From NCBI GenBank assembly GCA_030152425.1, contig JASLJP010000093.1, positions 1 to 9,911 of the forward strand: a DNA stretch of 9,911 nucleotides, given 5' to 3'. This stretch comes from Aquirhabdus sp. (GTDB lineage Bacteria > Pseudomonadota > Gammaproteobacteria > Pseudomonadales > Moraxellaceae). The first letter of the stretch is position 1. Each line of letters starts with the position of its first letter. Below are positions 6,622-9,911 of this stretch, one piece after another. The notes under the pieces were generated by a model. The model was not told the DNA's origin. It ran no database searches and saw nothing but the letters and a program-made list of their open reading frames with translations. Position numbers and translations under genes: made by a program.

Positions 6622-6837
6622 TGTTGTTTATCCCCATTGCCTATCCTGTACCCAGTACAGTATCCGCACGCGATACGTCCTGTATCACGCTATACGGCAT
6701 ATGGGGCTATCTTGCGCCAAGATAGCCCGCCGGACAAGCCCATCCGACAGTCGTGCGTCGGCGGCGGTCAAGATGGCGAAGTACGGGGCTGAGGGGGATG
6801 GGTGCGATGCCTATTTCCGGCACCGGCGGGCGCAGGA
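6622..6837 (-). promoter_or_regulatory. Control region between the TetR and EAL genes with three dyads
   Basis: No gene is supported in these 216 bases. Reading the plus strand: CTGTAC-CCA-GTACAG (6646-6660), GATAC-N5-GTATC (6672-6686) and a strong 11-bp hairpin (6704-6728, listed separately). The first two lie 25-65 bp before the EAL start codon, where regulators of its promoter would bind. GATACG and TATACGG, both seen in the control region before the acyltransferase, recur at 6672-6677 and 6691-6697. No convincing -35/-10 pair could be chosen. Confidence 0.4.
6704..6728. terminator. Perfect 11-bp stem, 3-nt loop hairpin downstream of the TetR gene
   Basis: GGGCTATCTTG (6704-6714), loop CGC and CAAGATAGCCC (6718-6728) form an uninterrupted stem. 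It sits 110 bp past the TetR stop codon and 83 bp before the EAL start, so it could end TetR transcription before the EAL gene. No T-run follows on either strand, so termination may need Rho or it may be an operator or an mRNA-stability hairpin. Confidence 0.4.
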
Positions 6838-7509
6838 TTAGCCCTCGCCCCGCACCCGCACCAGCGGCAATAAAAACCGCTCGGCCAGATCGCGCAGAGC
6901 GCCGGGGTGGTCGGCGCTGAGCAGATGGGTCGGGGTGAGGACGATGGAGTGCGACACGCGGGTCATCAGCTCGGCGACAAAGGCGGCGTCGACATGGCGA
7001 TAGGCGCCTTGGCTTTGCAGTTTCTGGATCGACTGGGTGAGGAACTGCACGGCAAATTGAAAGGTCGCCTCGGCCTTGAGGGTCAGGTATGGCAACAACC
7101 ACTCGGTGTCGCTGTCGAGCAGGCGCACGATCAGCGGATGGCGATGGGTGCGCTCGATGGCGAGGATAAACGACTCGATCAGGCGCTGCTCTGGGTCGGG
7201 GATCTGCTGGGTGATATGGTCGATGTCATACACCTGCCGCATCCACTCGCGCAGCACCACCGCCTGAAACAGGCTGTTTTTGTCCGCGTAGTAGCGGTAG
7301 ATGGTCACGCGCGTCATACCGATCTTGCGCGCCACGTCGTCCATGGTGGTACGGCGCAAGCCAAACTCCAAAAACAAGCCCAAGGCCGCATCCAGGATCG
7401 CGCGCGCCGTGGAGTCCAATCCGGCATCGGGATCGTGCACGGGCGGCGATGGGCTGAGATCGTGGTGGGCGGCTAGGCGGGAATCAACGCGGGTCATGCT
7501 CATATTCAT
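6838..7509 (-). CDS. TetR/AcrR-family transcriptional repressor
   Basis: A 223-residue regulator with a non-conserved 30-residue N-terminal extension, then a TetR DNA-binding domain at about 32-80. The recognition helix region reads MDDVARKIGMTRVTIYRYY (56-74), followed by DKNSLFQAVV, the classic start of helix 4. Residues 90-215 are the helical ligand-binding and dimerisation domain, not informative about the ligand. Family members bind palindromes near promoters and release them on binding a small, often hydrophobic, molecule. The start codon overlaps a 13-bp palindrome (7508-7520), which suggests autorepression. It follows the flavin monooxygenase by 85 bp in the same orientation, so control of the oxygenase genes and of the acyltransferase promoter are candidates. 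Starts at codon 3 or 5 are possible; no Shine-Dalgarno is seen. Confidence 0.92.
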   Translation of the reverse strand: MNMSMTRVDSRLAAHHDLSPSPPVHDPDAGLDSTARAILDAALGLFLEFGLRRTTMDDVARKIGMTRVTIYRYYADKNSLFQAVVLREWMRQVYDIDHITQQIPDPEQRLIESFILAIERTHRHPLIVRLLDSDTEWLLPYLTLKAEATFQFAVQFLTQSIQKLQSQGAYRHVDAAFVAELMTRVSHSIVLTPTHLLSADHPGALRDLAERFLLPLVRVRGEG

Positions 7510-7525
7510 AGACGGTCTATACTCG
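7508..7525 (-). promoter_or_regulatory. TetR operator/promoter: palindrome overlapping -10 box and start codon
   Basis: ATAGAC-G-GTCTAT (7508-7520) is a perfect palindrome around one base and overlaps the first two bases of the TetR ATG. On the minus strand TATAGA (7521-7516) makes a good -10 box, so transcription would begin at or within a few bases of the ATG. The -35 match is poor. CACTAGTG (7526-7533) and a direct repeat TACTCG (7520-7525, 7534-7539) lie just upstream. Confidence 0.4.
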
Positions 7526-7594
7526 CACTAGTGTACTCGAACTGACGGCGAAACGCTGTAGCGGGCAGACAGTCCCGCCTACCCGCACGCCGCT

Positions 7595-9001
7595 TTAGGC
7601 CGCACTGACGATCTGCGGTGCACGTTTGGCTGCGGCCACCCGCTGAGTGGCAAAGGATTTATAGCGTCCCTTATCGCTTTGCGGGGTCTTGCCGATATCA
7701 ATGCCGACGCTGAGTAGATCGGCTTTGAGTTCGTCGCGTAGCTGATGATAATCCACCTCCATCGCATGGCGCTGACCGCCCTCAAACTTAAAGTGCGGAT
7801 GATCCAGCTCGTGCTGGATGGCGGCTTTCATGCGATAAGGCCGTTTGTAGTGGCCGAGGATCTCCTGACAGGCGAGCTTGGCCTGATAGTCGGCCAGCGG
7901 CCAGATACAGCCGATGGGCTGAAACAGGCCGATGAAATACAGATTGTCATAGTCGGCATGCATCATCTTGCGATACAGCGGCACTTTTTCGGCGTGTTTA
8001 AAGTTAATCAGTGCGGTGTCAAAAAATGGAAAGGTCGTCCAGAACCCGGTACAGGCGCAGATGATGTCAAAGCGCTCGCGCGTCCCATCGGTATAGACCA
8101 CATGCTCGCCGTCCAGACGCTCGATGCCGGGACGCGGCTTGATCCGGCCATGGCGGATAAAGTCGAATAGATCCGAGTTGGCGGTCGGATGGTTCTGTAG
8201 TGGCAGGACCTTGTTTTCCAGCAGACCGTATTTTTTATAGCTGCCCTGCAGGGCATACAGCACCGCGCGCAGCATGAGCTGGCGTGCACGCTTGGGCATG
8301 CCCAGCGAGTAGGTGGCAAAGATATCGGACGGCACGCCGCCGATGAATTTCGGGATAAACCACTGCGGGCTGCGCATCGACAGGCGCACCGTCCCTGCGA
8401 TACGCGCCGACTCGACCGCCACATCGCAGGCCGAGTTCCCGCCGCCGATGACCAATACATCCTTGCCGCGCCATGCTTCGGTCACGCCTTTAAAATCGTG
8501 CGAATGCATGAGCTTGCCGCTAAAACTGCCCTTAAACTCTGGATACTTCGGATCCCAGTGATGGCCGTTGCTGACCATCAGCACGTCAAAGATTTCACGC
8601 TGTGCAGCGCCTTCGGCATCGGTGAAATCGACCTGCCATTCGCCCAGCGGTAGACGGCTAGCATGGGTCACGCTGTGGTTAAAGCGGATCTGGTCATAGA
8701 CGCCAAAGTGCCGTGCATAGGACTCAAAATAAGCCTGCAACTGGCGATGATTGGGATAGTCGGCATAGTCGGCCGGCATGGGGAAATCTTCGTACTCGGA
8801 CAGCGTTTTCGAGCTGATGATGTGGGTGTTTTCATAGACGCTGGAGTGGCCGGTTTTAGCGTTAAACACCCAGTTACCACCGACCTTGTCGTTCTTTTCA
8901 AACACCACCACATCGAGACCCGCTTCGAGGCAGTTTTTGGCGGCGGTGATGCCGCTTGGGCCAGCGCCGATGACGCAGATACGTTTACTTGCTGCTTGCA
9001 T
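7595..9001 (-). CDS. Flavin-containing monooxygenase (FMO/Baeyer-Villiger-like)
   Basis: A 468-residue class B flavoprotein monooxygenase. Seen: the FAD-binding GAGPSG at 12-17 with VFEK ending the next strand (33-36) and GGNW (41-44); the FMO signature FxGxxxHxxxF as FSGKLMHSHDF (160-170); the NADPH-binding GGGNSA (186-191); and ACTGF (316-320), a variant of the ATG block. These enzymes use NADPH and O2 to oxygenate N, S or carbonyl groups, in the cytoplasm. An N-oxygenating FMO and a Baeyer-Villiger enzyme cannot be told apart securely, but the signature has the FMO form. Start: ATG at 9001 has AGAGGAAA 5-12 bases upstream and places GxGxxG at the N-terminus; in-frame starts at 9034 and 9130 lack ribosome sites and overlap the upstream gene. 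It lies 25 bp behind the DUF2236 gene, so the pair is very probably co-transcribed. Confidence 0.92.
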   Translation of the reverse strand: MQAASKRICVIGAGPSGITAAKNCLEAGLDVVVFEKNDKVGGNWVFNAKTGHSSVYENTHIISSKTLSEYEDFPMPADYADYPNHRQLQAYFESYARHFGVYDQIRFNHSVTHASRLPLGEWQVDFTDAEGAAQREIFDVLMVSNGHHWDPKYPEFKGSFSGKLMHSHDFKGVTEAWRGKDVLVIGGGNSACDVAVESARIAGTVRLSMRSPQWFIPKFIGGVPSDIFATYSLGMPKRARQLMLRAVLYALQGSYKKYGLLENKVLPLQNHPTANSDLFDFIRHGRIKPRPGIERLDGEHVVYTDGTRERFDIICACTGFWTTFPFFDTALINFKHAEKVPLYRKMMHADYDNLYFIGLFQPIGCIWPLADYQAKLACQEILGHYKRPYRMKAAIQHELDHPHFKFEGGQRHAMEVDYHQLRDELKADLLSVGIDIGKTPQSDKGRYKSFATQRVAAAKRAPQIVSAA

Positions 9002-9026
9002 GGTTGTTTCCTCTGCTTGGATCAGG

Positions 9027-9911
9027 TTAGACATGGGCCGGATGATGGACATCGGGCTGCAGGATACCGGCGGCACTCTTCGCCCCCGCGTGAAAGACTT
9101 CCAGCAGGTCGAGCTGGGTCTGCAAGCCACGGTTGACCAGTCGGTTATAGCCGCCGGGTGTCAGGCGGTGGGCGCTCTGCCACAGCAGGCGTGGGCCGAT
9201 GGTCAGCAGTGGATACCACGGCAGCACCACCGGCACGCCGAGGGTCTGCAGGGTACGACGGCTGAGCAGCAGGCTGCTGATACTCAGATGTTTGGAGTAT
9301 TCGATCTGGCGGCGCAGATTCTCAAAGCGGGGAAAATGACGGGTCAGCGGCTCATTGGCCAGCGACTGCGCCATGATACGGCTGGTCTCCTCGCCGCGAG
9401 GCTGAGTACTGGCGGCATGCAGCAGATAGCGAAAGCCCTCGGCAGTGCTCTTAAATGTCCATGCCTCCTTGACCCCCATGACCCACGCCACATAGCGGCC
9501 TTGGTGGGTAATGGCGTCCACCTCACGGTTGCTGAGCGGCACACCCATCATGCGCGCGCTAAAGCTGATCGCGACATTGGACAGGATGGTGGCCAGCATG
9601 TCGGTCTGGTTGATCGGAATGCCGAGGCGGTCAAAGTCCCACTCCGGCTTGCGCTGCAGATTGCGCCGCACCAGCGCGTGAATCAGGCGCACGCGGATGG
9701 TGCTCTTAAAGCCCACGCCAAAGCGACTCATGCCGCCCGCCTGAAAGATATCCATCGCCCAAGACTGAGTCTCGGCAAAGCGCCGCCCCGTGCCTTTATT
9801 CAGCGCGCCGGTCATGACCAGCGGCTCATTCAGCCCTGACAGCAGATAGCCGCCCATCAGCGCAAAGTCACGCGCCATATAGTGCATGATCTCGCCGGTG
9901 CTATTTATCGC
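9027..9911 (-). CDS. MpaB-like oxygenase, DUF2236 family, partial (5' end outside window)
   Basis: The frame is open from the stop at 9027-9029 to the right edge. The first internal ATG is at 9887, but the eight in-frame codons before it are open and read like coding sequence, so the true start is probably outside. Numbered from the 9887 Met: GTGRRFAET at 32-40 and RVRLIHALVRRN at 65-76, followed by WDFDRLGIPINQTD. This matches the DUF2236 family, which includes the rubber oxygenase Lcp and MpaB. Arg36, Thr40 and His70 are spaced as Lcp Arg164, Thr168 and His198, the last being the haem ligand, so a b-type haem oxygenase is likely. Lcp Lys167 corresponds to Glu39 here. The substrate is unknown; isoprenoid or fatty compounds are plausible. 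It leads the monooxygenase gene by 25 bp. Confidence 0.8.
   Translation of the reverse strand, partial: AINSTGEIMHYMARDFALMGGYLLSGLNEPLVMTGALNKGTGRRFAETQSWAMDIFQAGGMSRFGVGFKSTIRVRLIHALVRRNLQRKPEWDFDRLGIPINQTDMLATILSNVAISFSARMMGVPLSNREVDAITHQGRYVAWVMGVKEAWTFKSTAEGFRYLLHAASTQPRGEETSRIMAQSLANEPLTRHFPRFENLRRQIEYSKHLSISSLLLSRRTLQTLGVPVVLPWYPLLTIGPRLLWQSAHRLTPGGYNRLVNRGLQTQLDLLEVFHAGAKSAAGILQPDVHHPAHV

Noticed and set aside
7561..7578. GCGGG-N8-CCCGC hairpin after the flavin monooxygenase gene as a terminator
   Set aside because: The stem is only 5 bp with no T-run; such GC pairs are common in this base composition.
9002..9130. 43-codon N-terminal extension of the flavin monooxygenase
   Set aside because: It overlaps the 3' end of the upstream oxygenase gene, lacks a ribosome site, and the FAD motif belongs near the N-terminus as given by the 9001 start.
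1..9911. CRISPR arrays, transposases, tRNA or rRNA genes, phage or defence genes
   Set aside because: No regular repeat-spacer pattern, transposase motif, cloverleaf or rRNA-like sequence was seen; the content is ordinary metabolic and regulatory genes.

Overview
The window carries eight protein genes, two of them cut by the window edges, and no RNA gene, CRISPR array or recognisable mobile element. Coding sequence is GC-rich, intergenic DNA is clearly more AT-rich, and the gene families (DUF6670-like protein, ABHD/YheT-like hydrolase, MpaB/DUF2236 oxygenase next to a flavin monooxygenase, membrane-anchored EAL protein) suggest a gammaproteobacterium. A relative of Acinetobacter (Moraxellaceae) is the best guess, from family resemblance only; no marker gene is present.

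Layout: (1) 1-440, minus strand, a lysophospholipid-type acyltransferase running off the left edge. (2) 441-868, a 428-bp divergent regulatory region full of inverted repeats. (3) 869-5217, plus strand: a DUF6670/lipocalin-like protein, an alpha/beta hydrolase, a second YheT/ABHD-type alpha/beta hydrolase and a dienoyl-CoA isomerase. (4) The two strands converge at 5217/5248 across a GC-rich dyad. (5) 5248-9911, minus strand, in order of transcription: an MpaB-like DUF2236 oxygenase (cut by the right edge), a flavin-containing monooxygenase 25 bp behind it, a TetR regulator, and a c-di-GMP phosphodiesterase with six membrane segments.

The genes fit together as a lipid or hydrophobic-substrate island: oxygenase and monooxygenase to oxidise a substrate, two hydrolases to cleave esters, an isomerase that lets odd-position unsaturated acyl-CoAs enter beta-oxidation, an acyltransferase to re-esterify, and a TetR repressor as the likely local switch. 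The substrate cannot be read from the sequence. The most unusual non-coding signals are a three-element (A-B-A') complementary array at the hydrolase/isomerase junction that touches the isomerase ribosome site, and a TetR gene whose start codon overlaps a 13-bp palindrome and a promoter -10 box, which suggests autoregulation and perhaps a leaderless message.
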